Shown one piece after another: positions 1 to 6,474 of a DNA stretch of 6,495 nucleotides. The translations under genes and the position numbers were made by a program. Positions within the stretch are counted from its first letter, which is position 1. Each line of letters opens with the position of its first letter. Origin of the DNA: an uncultured Gemmataceae bacterium (GTDB lineage Bacteria > Planctomycetota > Planctomycetia > Gemmatales > Gemmataceae); the NCBI GenBank assembly GCA_937922175.1, contig CAKZUU010000466.1, forward strand, positions 1 to 6,495. Direction: 5' to 3'. The notes beneath the pieces were generated by a model. The model was given only the letters and a program-made list of their open reading frames with translations, did not search any database and was not told the DNA's origin.

Positions 1-524
1 TCGGCAGCGAAGCGCCGGCGTGGAGCCAGCTCCCTGGTGTGGACGGAAAGAAGCACTCGTTGGACGATTTGAAGGACAAAGAGGTCGTGGTGGTCGTTTT
101 CACCTGCAACAGTTGCCCGGCGGCCGAGGCCTATGAAGAGCGGATCAAGGAGTTTGTTCGCCGACATGCCGGGCCGAACTCGAAGGTCGGCCTCGTCGCG
201 ATCAACGTCAATCGCATTCCCGAAGATCGCTTGGACAAGATGATCGAGCGCGCTGCTGAAAGGCAGTTCAATTTTCCCTATCTGTATGACGAAACTCAGC
301 AGATCGCCCGCCGTTTTGGGGCGACGTACACTCCGGAATTTTTCGTGTTGGACAGGCAACGCCGCATCGCCTACATGGGCGCCATGGACGACCGCAGCCC
401 GCCGGCTCAACCCACCAAGAATTATTTGGAGGACGCAATCCGGGCGGTGATCGCCGGTCAGAAACCCACGATTGCCGAGACGTTGGCCCGCGGATGCAAA
501 ATCCGCTATGTTCGTCAACGGTGA
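1..524 (+). CDS. Thioredoxin-fold (redoxin/AhpC-TSA-like) protein, 5' end cut off by window
   Basis: The open frame runs from the left edge (first full codon at base 3) to TGA at 522-524, giving 173 visible residues; the true start lies outside the window. A GTG at 39 falls inside the conserved redoxin N-terminal region (sequence like GSEAPAW..LPGVDGKKHSL), so it is not the start. After a beta strand of consecutive valines comes FTCNSCP, a CxxC redox motif at bases 105-116, then a helix, an AINVNR strand, and YTPEFFVLD, whose Thr-Pro matches the cis-proline loop facing the CxxC in thioredoxin folds. A GC pair near the C-terminus (GCKIRY) resembles the tail of bacterial one-domain redoxins of this type. 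Family knowledge suggests a thiol-disulfide oxidoreductase or peroxiredoxin-like protein; the substrate is unknown and export cannot be judged without the N-terminus. It is followed at once by a BshB1-like deacetylase gene, so a low-molecular-weight-thiol link is possible but only inferred. Confidence 0.9.
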   Translation, partial: GSEAPAWSQLPGVDGKKHSLDDLKDKEVVVVVFTCNSCPAAEAYEERIKEFVRRHAGPNSKVGLVAINVNRIPEDRLDKMIERAAERQFNFPYLYDETQQIARRFGATYTPEFFVLDRQRRIAYMGAMDDRSPPAQPTKNYLEDAIRAVIAGQKPTIAETLARGCKIRYVRQR

Positions 525-571
525 TGGACCAGACGCTCGCCAACGTCGGGCACAGGGGTCGAAAAATCAAG

Positions 572-1351
572 ATGAGCGATTCATTGACATTTGACGTCTT
601 GGCAGTCGCGCCACATCCGGACGATTTGGAAATACTCTGTGGCGGAACACTTGCTTTGATGGTCAAGAAAGGCTATCGGGTCGGCATCATCGATCTGACG
701 ACGGGCGAGCCAACACCCAAGGGCACGGTCGAACGCCGAGCGGCGGAGGCTGAGGCAGCCCGGCAAGTGCTTGGTGTTCCGTTTCGCCTGAACCTTCATT
801 TGCCGAATCGCGAACTGATGGACACGCCGACCCATCGTTATGCCCTTGCCACGGCCTTTCGTCGCTATCGACCCGAGATCGTCATCGCGGCAGCAGGTCG
901 GACCCCCGCCGCATCTCCCGATCACTACCAAGGCCAACTTCTGATCGAAGCGGCTCGGTTTTATTCCCAGTTGACGAAATGGGATGACCGCTTTGACGGG
1001 ATCCCTCCCCACCGCATCCCGCATTTGGTCTATGCCCCCTTCCCTTTTGACGCCGAGCAACGGCACTGGCCTGGTACTTTCGTCGTCGATATCTCCGACA
1101 CGTTCGAGATCAAATTGAAGGCGGTCCGATGTTACGCATCGCAATTCGATGAGGAACGATTTGCCCGCTTGCAACACTTTCTCGCAGGCCACAATGCCGC
1201 CGTCGGCGGTCGGTGTGGCTTCCGCTACGGCGAGTTGTTTCACCTCCCCGTGCCCGTCGGGTCGGCCGACCTGGTCGCGACAGTACGCGGCGGGAAGGGG
1301 TCGCCTGCCCCTGTCCAGTTGCCCGGCAAAGATCACTTGCCCTTTGGCTGA
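572..1351 (+). CDS. PIG-L/LmbE-family zinc deacetylase, BshB1-like
   Basis: A 259-residue protein of the PIG-L family, which removes N-acetyl groups from GlcNAc-type conjugates; the closest described group appears to be BshB1, which deacetylates GlcNAc-malate in bacillithiol synthesis in the cytoplasm. Visible hallmarks are DVLAVAPHPDDLEI (H15, D17, D18: two zinc ligands around the general base), CGGTLA, a DLTTGE segment where BshB1 has DLTRGE, and SPDH at residues 115-118, whose H118 supplies the third zinc ligand. VDIS, KAVRCYASQF and FRYGELF match the BshB1 C-terminal half. The histidine normally opening HPDH is serine here. ATG 572 was chosen because it places the first beta strand seven residues in, as is usual. 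ATG 524 overlaps the upstream stop (TGATG) and would add 16 residues; 494 would overlap the redoxin gene. No ideal ribosome binding site precedes 572 (AGGGG at 554-558 is 13 bases away). The last 30 residues are low in motif content. Bacillithiol synthesis would also need bshA and bshC, neither visible here. Family is certain, substrate is not. Confidence 0.9.
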   Translation: MSDSLTFDVLAVAPHPDDLEILCGGTLALMVKKGYRVGIIDLTTGEPTPKGTVERRAAEAEAARQVLGVPFRLNLHLPNRELMDTPTHRYALATAFRRYRPEIVIAAAGRTPAASPDHYQGQLLIEAARFYSQLTKWDDRFDGIPPHRIPHLVYAPFPFDAEQRHWPGTFVVDISDTFEIKLKAVRCYASQFDEERFARLQHFLAGHNAAVGGRCGFRYGELFHLPVPVGSADLVATVRGGKGSPAPVQLPGKDHLPFG

Positions 1352-1426
1352 GTTGCCGACCACCCGTCAGCCATCGCTCCGCCCCGACCGGCCGCCAAAG
1401 TTGCCGACGTACCTTTCCTCCAAACC

Positions 1427-1430
1427 GGAG
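1427..1430 (+). promoter_or_regulatory. Ribosome binding site of aroE
   Basis: GGAG stands 7 bases before ATG 1438 and is the main reason for choosing that start over in-frame upstream codons. Confidence 0.75.
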
Positions 1431-1437
1431 TCAGTCC

Positions 1438-2298
1438 ATGAGACAGACCAGATCGTTCAAACAAGAATTAACGGCTTGCTTTGGCCAGCCGGTTGCGGAA
1501 AACCCGACGCAGGTGATGATGGAGGCCGCCTTTCGACACCACGGCTTGAATTGGCGATATTTGACGATCGAGGTCGCGCCCGAAAACCTTGCCGACGCCG
1601 TCCGAGGAGCACGGGCCATGGGATTCGTCGGATTCAATTGCACGATTCCGCACAAAGTCGCCGTCATCGACCATTTGGATGAACTCGGCAAATCGGCGGC
1701 CTTGATGCGAGCCGTCAATTGTGTCGTTCGCCGCAATGGAAAACTCGTCGGCGAGAACACCGACGGAAAAGGATTTCTCGAAGCGTTGCGAAAGGTGACA
1801 GACCCTCGCGGCAAAGTCGTGGTCATCTTTGGGGCGGGAGGCGCGGCCCGCGCGATCGGTGCGGAACTGGCATTGGCGGGCGTCTCGCGAATCACCATCG
1901 TCAATCGCAGTCCAACTCGGGGCAAAGAGCTTGTCGACTCACTGCGGCAAAACACGGGCATCGCTTGTGACCTGGTCGTCGGAGCTGAGGAATTCGTCGT
2001 CCCGCCGAATGTCGATGTGGTCATCAACGCGACTTCGATCGGCCTCTTCCCTGATATCGATGCCCGTGTCCCGGTGCATCGCCCCTCGATATTGCCCCAA
2101 ATGATCGTCGCAGATGTTATCCCAAACCCACCGCGCACCCGATTCCTTCGAGAGGCGGAGGAACGCGGCTGCCGCACCATCGACGGACTGGAAATGCTCG
2201 TCAACCAAGGGATCATCGGCATCCAATATTGGAGCGGAATTCACGCCAACGCTTCTGTCATGCGACAGGCCCTGCAAGAGGTTTTCAACTCCCTTTAA
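1438..2298 (+). CDS. aroE: Shikimate dehydrogenase-like protein (AroE family), atypical substrate-site motif
   Basis: A 286-residue protein of usual AroE length; AroE reduces 3-dehydroshikimate to shikimate with NADPH in the cytoplasm. The N-terminal substrate domain keeps T69, catalytic K73 in TIPHK, N94 in AVN and catalytic D109 in NTDG. The Rossmann domain has GAGGAAR (132-138) and NRSPTR (156-161), the NRxxxR pattern that favours NADP. NATSIGLFP (197-205) and DGLEMLVNQG (249-258, with the substrate-contacting Q257) follow. The usual HSLSP motif, whose two serines hold the shikimate carboxylate, is ENPTQ at 21-25, giving N and T at the serine positions. The usual DVVYNP motif is DVIPNP, so the conserved tyrosine is proline (P229). 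ATG 1438 follows a clear GGAG (1427-1430) with a 7-base spacer, and upstream in-frame sequence has no AroE similarity. It lies 86 bp after the deacetylase and converges on mtdB. It could be the housekeeping AroE of this lineage, a quinate/shikimate variant, or a paralogue with another substrate. Confidence 0.88.
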   Translation: MRQTRSFKQELTACFGQPVAENPTQVMMEAAFRHHGLNWRYLTIEVAPENLADAVRGARAMGFVGFNCTIPHKVAVIDHLDELGKSAALMRAVNCVVRRNGKLVGENTDGKGFLEALRKVTDPRGKVVVIFGAGGAARAIGAELALAGVSRITIVNRSPTRGKELVDSLRQNTGIACDLVVGAEEFVVPPNVDVVINATSIGLFPDIDARVPVHRPSILPQMIVADVIPNPPRTRFLREAEERGCRTIDGLEMLVNQGIIGIQYWSGIHANASVMRQALQEVFNSL

Positions 2299-2304
2299 AC
2301 GAGT

Positions 2305-3174
2305 TCAGGGAATTGCCTGAGCGATATGATAGACCTCTTCGGCATCGAAGATCTGGTCATTTCTCTCGAAGAGCTTCGCGATCGCAGCTTTGTGTATTTT
2401 CATCTTCGTGCCGCCGACCCCCAAGGCACCGTAGCAGACGACGCCATCCCGCTCCTTTCCCGAGTCGCCAGCCTCGACCCCGTCAATACCCAGCGGCGGA
2501 ACGGCGTTCAAATCGATGGCCACGCGGAGCGTCGAGGGCCAAGCGGAGCGAGGAAGCAGGTTAACCCCGGCAGCACCAGCAGCGACAATTAATTCCTGCC
2601 CCTCGACCGCTCGAGCCAACTCTTCGGGAGTCGACGTGACCGCGGGGGTGACCTGTCCCGCCCCACCTCGTGCTACGATGGTGGCGCAAACAGTATCAGC
2701 ACGCGACGCCTGCCGAGAACCGAGACGAACGCTCGCCCCCTGCTGGAAGAGCAAACGGGCCACTCGCTGACCCACGGGTCCCGTGCCCCCCAAAACGAGA
2801 GCCGACACCCCTCTTAAATTGAGATGACGTTTCGCCACGTGAACGGCAGCGGCAGCTGTCGTGTTGCAGCCGTTCGAGTCCAAGAGCACCGAGACTTGCA
2901 ATCCCCATTGAGGCAGCATGGCGCGGCGGACAGCCCCGAGGAGCAACTCACCCGCAGAGACATCGCTGCCACCGATGAAGACAGCCGTGCGGTGCAGGTC
3001 CTTGGGGCCGCGCGTGAAGATCGCCCCATGCACCAGCGAAGTGACCTGGTCAGGCGTGACACCTTCGTACGCGAACAGATGGTCGCAGCCCGCATCGACG
3101 GCCACTACCCGATCAAACACGCTGGCCTGTGGGTCGGTGTCGAGTTGGATGAGGATGCGAGGCTTCTCGCTCAT
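2305..3174 (-). CDS. mtdB: NAD(P)-dependent methylenetetrahydromethanopterin dehydrogenase
   Basis: A 289-residue cytoplasmic enzyme recognised as MtdB, which oxidises methylene-H4MPT to methenyl-H4MPT while reducing NAD(P)+ in the H4MPT-linked formaldehyde oxidation and detoxification pathway. Family hallmarks in order are the N-terminal QLDTDPQASVFDRVVAVD (10-27), YEGVTPDQV, GAIFTRGPKDL, IGGSD (67-71), LLDSNGCNTTAAAA (97-110), the dinucleotide-binding loop LGGTGPVG (128-135) followed by GSR, LNAVPPLGIDG (222-232) and GALGVGGTKMKIHKAAI (249-265). Nothing key seems missing and the length is normal. ATG 3174 gives the family N-terminus (MSEKPRILIQLDTDP); a TTG at 3210 would add 12 unrelated residues. 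No good Shine-Dalgarno sequence is seen before ATG 3174. The gene follows fae by 117 bp on the same strand and catalyses the step directly after Fae. Its stop lies 6 bp from the converging aroE stop. MtdA is a related alternative, but the sequence and the fae neighbour favour MtdB. Confidence 0.93.
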   Translation of the reverse strand: MSEKPRILIQLDTDPQASVFDRVVAVDAGCDHLFAYEGVTPDQVTSLVHGAIFTRGPKDLHRTAVFIGGSDVSAGELLLGAVRRAMLPQWGLQVSVLLDSNGCNTTAAAAVHVAKRHLNLRGVSALVLGGTGPVGQRVARLLFQQGASVRLGSRQASRADTVCATIVARGGAGQVTPAVTSTPEELARAVEGQELIVAAGAAGVNLLPRSAWPSTLRVAIDLNAVPPLGIDGVEAGDSGKERDGVVCYGALGVGGTKMKIHKAAIAKLFERNDQIFDAEEVYHIAQAIP

Positions 3175-3291
3175 GTCAGGACGCTGCTCGTCGAACGACG
3201 GTCGGACCAAGGCACGACGAATTCAAGAGCGACGGTGCGAGCACGGCACAATCATCGGCCGGGCCAGCCGGTCGCATCGCCCTTGATCGGC

Positions 3292-3789
3292 TCACTTCGG
3301 TGAAAACGGATGCTTCGCCGAATCCTTTTGCGCGAGGATCTGTTCGATTTTCGGCTCACCACGCATGGCATTGCGAATGGCGTTTTTCGTGGCTTCGTAA
3401 TTGAACTGATAAATCTTCGTGTCGTCTTTGGCTTGCGGATGGATGAAGACACCGCAGACAATGACGAGATTGTCGGCATCAGAAGGCGGAATGACCCCCT
3501 CGGCGACGCTGTCGGCGACGGCGCGGGCGACGGCGGCCTGAGCCGGGCCGAACATCTGCGTCGCCTGAGCCAGGTTCTTGATCGTGACCTTCGTAATCAT
3601 CACCGTCGCCGGTTTGCAGATCAAGTTCGGCGTTAAAACCGCCAGCAAGTTGGTGTGGCCATTTGACTGATTCGCCAGGGCATTCGCGAACGCATGCCCC
3701 ACCGGGCCGTTCTTGTCCCCGATCAACAAATCGATGTGGGCAACCTCATTCCCGTCGCCGGCCAACGCTTCGCCGATGAACATCGACAT
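3292..3789 (-). CDS. fae: Formaldehyde-activating enzyme (5,6,7,8-tetrahydromethanopterin hydro-lyase)
   Basis: A complete 165-residue Fae, the cytoplasmic enzyme that condenses free formaldehyde with H4MPT to give methylene-H4MPT. The sequence shows MFIGEALAGDGNEVAHIDLLIG, with H18 at the position of the proposed catalytic histidine of Methylorubrum (Methylobacterium) extorquens Fae (H17 there). GPVGHAFANALANQSNGHTNLLAVL, KPATVMITKVTIKN, FGPAQAAVARAVADSVAEGVIP and VFIHPQAKDDTKIYQFNYEATKNAI follow; these are nearly diagnostic of the family. ATG 3789 was chosen because it is preceded by GAGG with a 9-base spacer; the alternative ATG at 3783 (third residue) would be equally compatible with the protein. 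No fusion to another domain is present, unlike archaeal Fae-Hps proteins. mtdB follows after 117 bp, so the product of Fae is the substrate of the next gene's enzyme. A candidate promoter lies in the upstream gap. The usual role is formaldehyde detoxification or oxidation; which role applies here cannot be seen from the window. Confidence 0.97.
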   Translation of the reverse strand: MSMFIGEALAGDGNEVAHIDLLIGDKNGPVGHAFANALANQSNGHTNLLAVLTPNLICKPATVMITKVTIKNLAQATQMFGPAQAAVARAVADSVAEGVIPPSDADNLVIVCGVFIHPQAKDDTKIYQFNYEATKNAIRNAMRGEPKIEQILAQKDSAKHPFSPK

Positions 3790-3798
3790 CTCGATTTA

Positions 3799-3802
3799 CC
3801 TC
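3799..3802 (-). promoter_or_regulatory. Ribosome binding site of fae
   Basis: Read on the minus strand, GAGG stands 9 bases before ATG 3789 and supports that start. Confidence 0.65.
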
Positions 3803-3843
3803 ATGTTGGGAAAGTTCAAGATTCGTTGATGGCAGTTGCGGGA

Positions 3844-3871
3844 ATGATAGCGATGCCGCCGGGAAGTGCAA
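3844..3871 (-). promoter_or_regulatory. Candidate sigma70-type promoter of fae-mtdB
   Basis: On the minus strand, TTGCAC (3871-3866) and TATCAT (3849-3844) are separated by 16 bases. The -10 matches the TATAAT consensus at five of six positions, while the -35 matches TTGACA at only three. Transcription would start near 3837, leaving a leader of about 48 bases before fae. It sits in the only sizeable gap (140 bp) of the minus-strand group, between the stop of the beta-propeller gene and fae, where a promoter is expected. Planctomycete promoters are poorly matched by this consensus, so this is only a candidate. Confidence 0.3.
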
Positions 3872-3929
3872 CAACTCACCCGGAAAATTGCTCCCACTCC
3901 AAGGGCTCGGATCGCCACCCCCCGACAGC

Positions 3930-6464
3930 TTAGCGCTTGGCAGCCGCGATGGCTAATTTGCCGATGTAAAACAAATCGGCTCGGCACGCGGGAATGTCGA
4001 TCCAGGTGACCTTCGGAGGGTGTTTCGGATCTCGCAGGTAATGAAAGGCCCGGAAGGCGTCCCAAGCGAAATCGGGCGTGTCGAAGAGATTTTCCCCAAA
4101 ATGAAGTTGCCTCTCTTCATGTGCGAGATACCACGTCGGGCACAGCTGCTCGAATAATTCGAGAAGCCGATCCGCGGCCGATCCCGCTTGCTCCCTCACG
4201 AATGATGCCACTTCGGGTGTCAGGTCATGGAATAGTCCGAGAACCGCCCGATGCGGGCGAACATTGGTGAACAGGTCGTCGCCCTGAACGAGAAATTCGT
4301 CCCACTCCTTGATATCGCGCGACGTTCGCAATCGAAACCGTTCGGCAGCCCGTGTCCACCGAGCGATGACGAGTTCAGTGAGTTTTTTGAGCAAGGATCG
4401 GGCCTCTCCCGCGGTCATGCGATCGTCGAGCTGATCGCCCATCCGCGTCAGCGCGATCAGCGCGGCAAGATAGCGATTCAAATAAATGTCCGAACGAGCA
4501 GGATCCTTTTGCTGGAAGTTTTTGCGGAAATCGTCGAATACAGCTCGAATCTCACTCCAATGCGATCTGATTCGCTCCCATTCGCCGCAGACCTCGGCAT
4601 AACGCCAAACGGCATCGACGTTCCCGAAGGGGTGAGGCGGCGGAATCACGCCTTCGTCGCGAGAGAAACTCTCTGGCATCGGATGCCATTCGCGTCTTGC
4701 TCCTTGGTGGCGCGGATACCCAGCGCGGTCGGAATACGGGGGATGGCGTTGCCATTCTTCCGCCAGGAATGATTTCACTCGGTTTCGTCGATCGTCGGAC
4801 AAATGTGGGAACGCGAGAGCAAGGACCTCGAAGACCTGACCGCTGTGTTCGAAAGCCACGACCCGACCGCCGACACCGGGTTCCAGAATCAACGGCGCCC
4901 AGCGTCGTTCGAGGAACTGGGCGACCGCAGCGTCGATCTCCCGGGTTAGGTCGCGTTTCGATGGTTCGGGTCCGCGCTCGCTGATCATTTGGCGTCCGTC
5001 GATCGGCGTATCGACGGCGGAACCCGACGTGGCTGGACCGAGGCAAATGATTCGGCTCCCCGTCTGCCAATAGAGATGGCCCCCGGCGACCGCGACCCCA
5101 CCACGGCCCGGACCGTTCCATTCGTTCCGCGCCCAAGGCAAATTTCGGAAGCCGCCCCAACTGTCGCGATCACCCGCCACGGGATAGAGTGACCGCGTCT
5201 TCAAGTCAAAGCGACTCAGCGTCGATTGATGCACGATCAAGACCTGATCGCCGACCACCACGAAATGTTGACTTTCGTCCGCCGTGCCCCAGAACGTGTT
5301 CCAAGGCGGCTGCATCTCGTGCCGGTGATGAACGGGTTGAATCCGCTGCTCGGCGTCAAGGAAGCCGAGTGACACGAGCGGGGCCACCCCCAGATTCCAA
5401 TTGCCATAAGCACTTCGGTGCAGAACAAGCAGGCGCCCCTCGGGCAGAACCACGGGTGGAGTGCCGACCGCTTGGCAGCCGGCGATCCAGAGCACGGGAG
5501 CCACACCCGTGGATTTCCCCGTGTCGGCGTCCAACTGGAAGAAGGTTTGGGCCCAGGGCTGCTCATCCAAATAACGGCGGATCGCCTCCTGTTCGCTCCG
5601 CCAAAGATTGTCGTTCCCCAAGGCTTCCGGGTTTCGTAGCCAATTCTCGAGGTCGCGCCAGGTTCGATCATTAACCTTCGCTTGCCGACAAAGGAAATGG
5701 CGATCCTCCGTCAAACGGCGAGGCATGTGCTCCACCGGACTGGTGCGAACGATGACCCGACTCCTGCGGGAATCGCTCAGAATCACCGGGTAGTAATCTC
5801 GAGCCGTCTGACCCCTCAGCGGGCTCGATGTCCACCGACCTTGGCCCGTCACCGCGTCAAGACAGTGGCAGCGCAAATCCTCGCAAGTGACAAAAACGCG
5901 GTTGTCAGCGACGGCCGCGGTCTGGCGAATGGGGGCCCCCAGGTTCACCCGCCAGCGGACTTGACCATCCTTCAATTGCAAACCGACAAACTCACCCTGG
6001 CGAGATCCGATCAGAACCATCCCCTCCGCGATTGTCGGAGATGCCGCGTAGCCGCCCGGGCCTGACTCATACGTCCAGCGCACTCGACCGGAGGTGGCAT
6101 CGAGAGCATAAACGAAGCCGGCTGTGCAAGCGGCCACGACGGTTCCCTGAGCGACGGCGGGAGAGTGCAAAAAGGCGCCTGCGGCCGAGAATCGCCACAA
6201 GGGACGTCCCGTTGCCGCGTCGAGAGCGTAGAGATTTCCTTGATGCGTGCCGACAAACAGCCGGCCTTCGCTGACGATCGGCTCGACGGCCGAGCCGATT
6301 CGTTCGCCTTGAAAATGTCGAACCCAGACGATTTCCAGCGAATCAGGGAGCTTGCCCGCGACGTGGCCCGTCCTCTGGACATCGCCACGTAGTGTCGGCC
6401 AATCACCGGCGGGGGAGTGGAGCGTTACCCAAAACGTCAGGATGCTGCACAGCCATAGTTTCAT
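3930..6464 (-). CDS. Secreted PQQ-like beta-propeller repeat protein with long helical C-terminal half
   Basis: An 844-residue protein. Residues 1-20 look like a Sec signal peptide (one lysine, hydrophobic core, SPAG before DWP), so it probably acts outside the cytoplasmic membrane. DWPTLRGDVQRTG follows, a common opening of planctomycete PQQ-like propeller proteins. Four clear PQQ-like/BamB-like blades lie at about 67-92, 107-132, 148-173 and 188-213, each with the pattern G.(V/L)(F/V)...GG/G.(V/L)YALDA.TG...W; weaker ones are seen near 308-350, 400-425 and 460-476. The propeller is interrupted by a charged insert (about 250-305). From about 505 to 844 the protein is mainly helical, with DAVWRYAEVCGEWERIRSHW near 617-636 and DIYLNRYLAALIALTRMGD near 659-677. 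The adjacent cysteine pair of PQQ alcohol dehydrogenases is absent, so enzymatic PQQ use is not supported. ATG 6464 follows AGGTG with a short spacer. I do not recognise a specific function; binding or scaffolding at the cell surface is only a guess. It lies 140 bp upstream of fae on the same strand; a functional link is unproven. Confidence 0.85.
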   Translation of the reverse strand: MKLWLCSILTFWVTLHSPAGDWPTLRGDVQRTGHVAGKLPDSLEIVWVRHFQGERIGSAVEPIVSEGRLFVGTHQGNLYALDAATGRPLWRFSAAGAFLHSPAVAQGTVVAACTAGFVYALDATSGRVRWTYESGPGGYAASPTIAEGMVLIGSRQGEFVGLQLKDGQVRWRVNLGAPIRQTAAVADNRVFVTCEDLRCHCLDAVTGQGRWTSSPLRGQTARDYYPVILSDSRRSRVIVRTSPVEHMPRRLTEDRHFLCRQAKVNDRTWRDLENWLRNPEALGNDNLWRSEQEAIRRYLDEQPWAQTFFQLDADTGKSTGVAPVLWIAGCQAVGTPPVVLPEGRLLVLHRSAYGNWNLGVAPLVSLGFLDAEQRIQPVHHRHEMQPPWNTFWGTADESQHFVVVGDQVLIVHQSTLSRFDLKTRSLYPVAGDRDSWGGFRNLPWARNEWNGPGRGGVAVAGGHLYWQTGSRIICLGPATSGSAVDTPIDGRQMISERGPEPSKRDLTREIDAAVAQFLERRWAPLILEPGVGGRVVAFEHSGQVFEVLALAFPHLSDDRRNRVKSFLAEEWQRHPPYSDRAGYPRHQGARREWHPMPESFSRDEGVIPPPHPFGNVDAVWRYAEVCGEWERIRSHWSEIRAVFDDFRKNFQQKDPARSDIYLNRYLAALIALTRMGDQLDDRMTAGEARSLLKKLTELVIARWTRAAERFRLRTSRDIKEWDEFLVQGDDLFTNVRPHRAVLGLFHDLTPEVASFVREQAGSAADRLLELFEQLCPTWYLAHEERQLHFGENLFDTPDFAWDAFRAFHYLRDPKHPPKVTWIDIPACRADLFYIGKLAIAAAKR

Positions 6465-6469
6465 TGCCG

Positions 6470-6474
6470 CACCT
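6470..6474 (-). promoter_or_regulatory. Ribosome binding site of the beta-propeller gene
   Basis: On the minus strand AGGTG stands 5 bases before ATG 6464, supporting this start, which also gives a sensible signal peptide. The promoter must lie beyond the right edge. Confidence 0.5.

Noticed and set aside
581..1363. Long open frame of 260 codons antisense to the deacetylase gene, and similar ones opposite aroE and the beta-propeller gene
   Set aside because: The translations show no family motifs and mirror the codon pattern of clearly real genes on the other strand, as expected in GC-rich DNA.
1351..1408. 10-bp direct repeat AGTTGCCGAC (1351-1360 and 1399-1408) in the deacetylase-aroE gap
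   Set aside because: Only two short copies, the first overlapping the stop codon by its first base; no symmetry or further copies to suggest an operator.
1418..1430. Small hairpin CTCC/GGAG that would cover the aroE ribosome binding site
   Set aside because: A 4-bp stem with a 5-base loop is too weak to claim regulation.
1213..1437. 75-codon N-terminal extension of aroE overlapping the deacetylase gene
   Set aside because: It reads as arginine- and proline-rich out-of-frame sequence with no AroE similarity, and a good ribosome binding site precedes ATG 1438.
3189..3200. Inverted repeat CGTCGAACGACG just upstream of mtdB
   Set aside because: Twelve bases with a very short loop, common by chance in this base composition; no second copy near fae.
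3175..3291. Possible small gene or attenuator between fae and mtdB
   Set aside because: No open frame with a ribosome binding site and no strong hairpin followed by a T tract is visible in the 117 bp.
3930..6464. PQQ-dependent alcohol or methanol dehydrogenase that would feed formaldehyde to Fae
   Set aside because: The blades are of the PQQ-like repeat type, but there is no adjacent Cys-Cys pair and no recognisable calcium/PQQ active-site motif, and the C-terminal half is unlike those enzymes. Proximity to fae alone does not support it.
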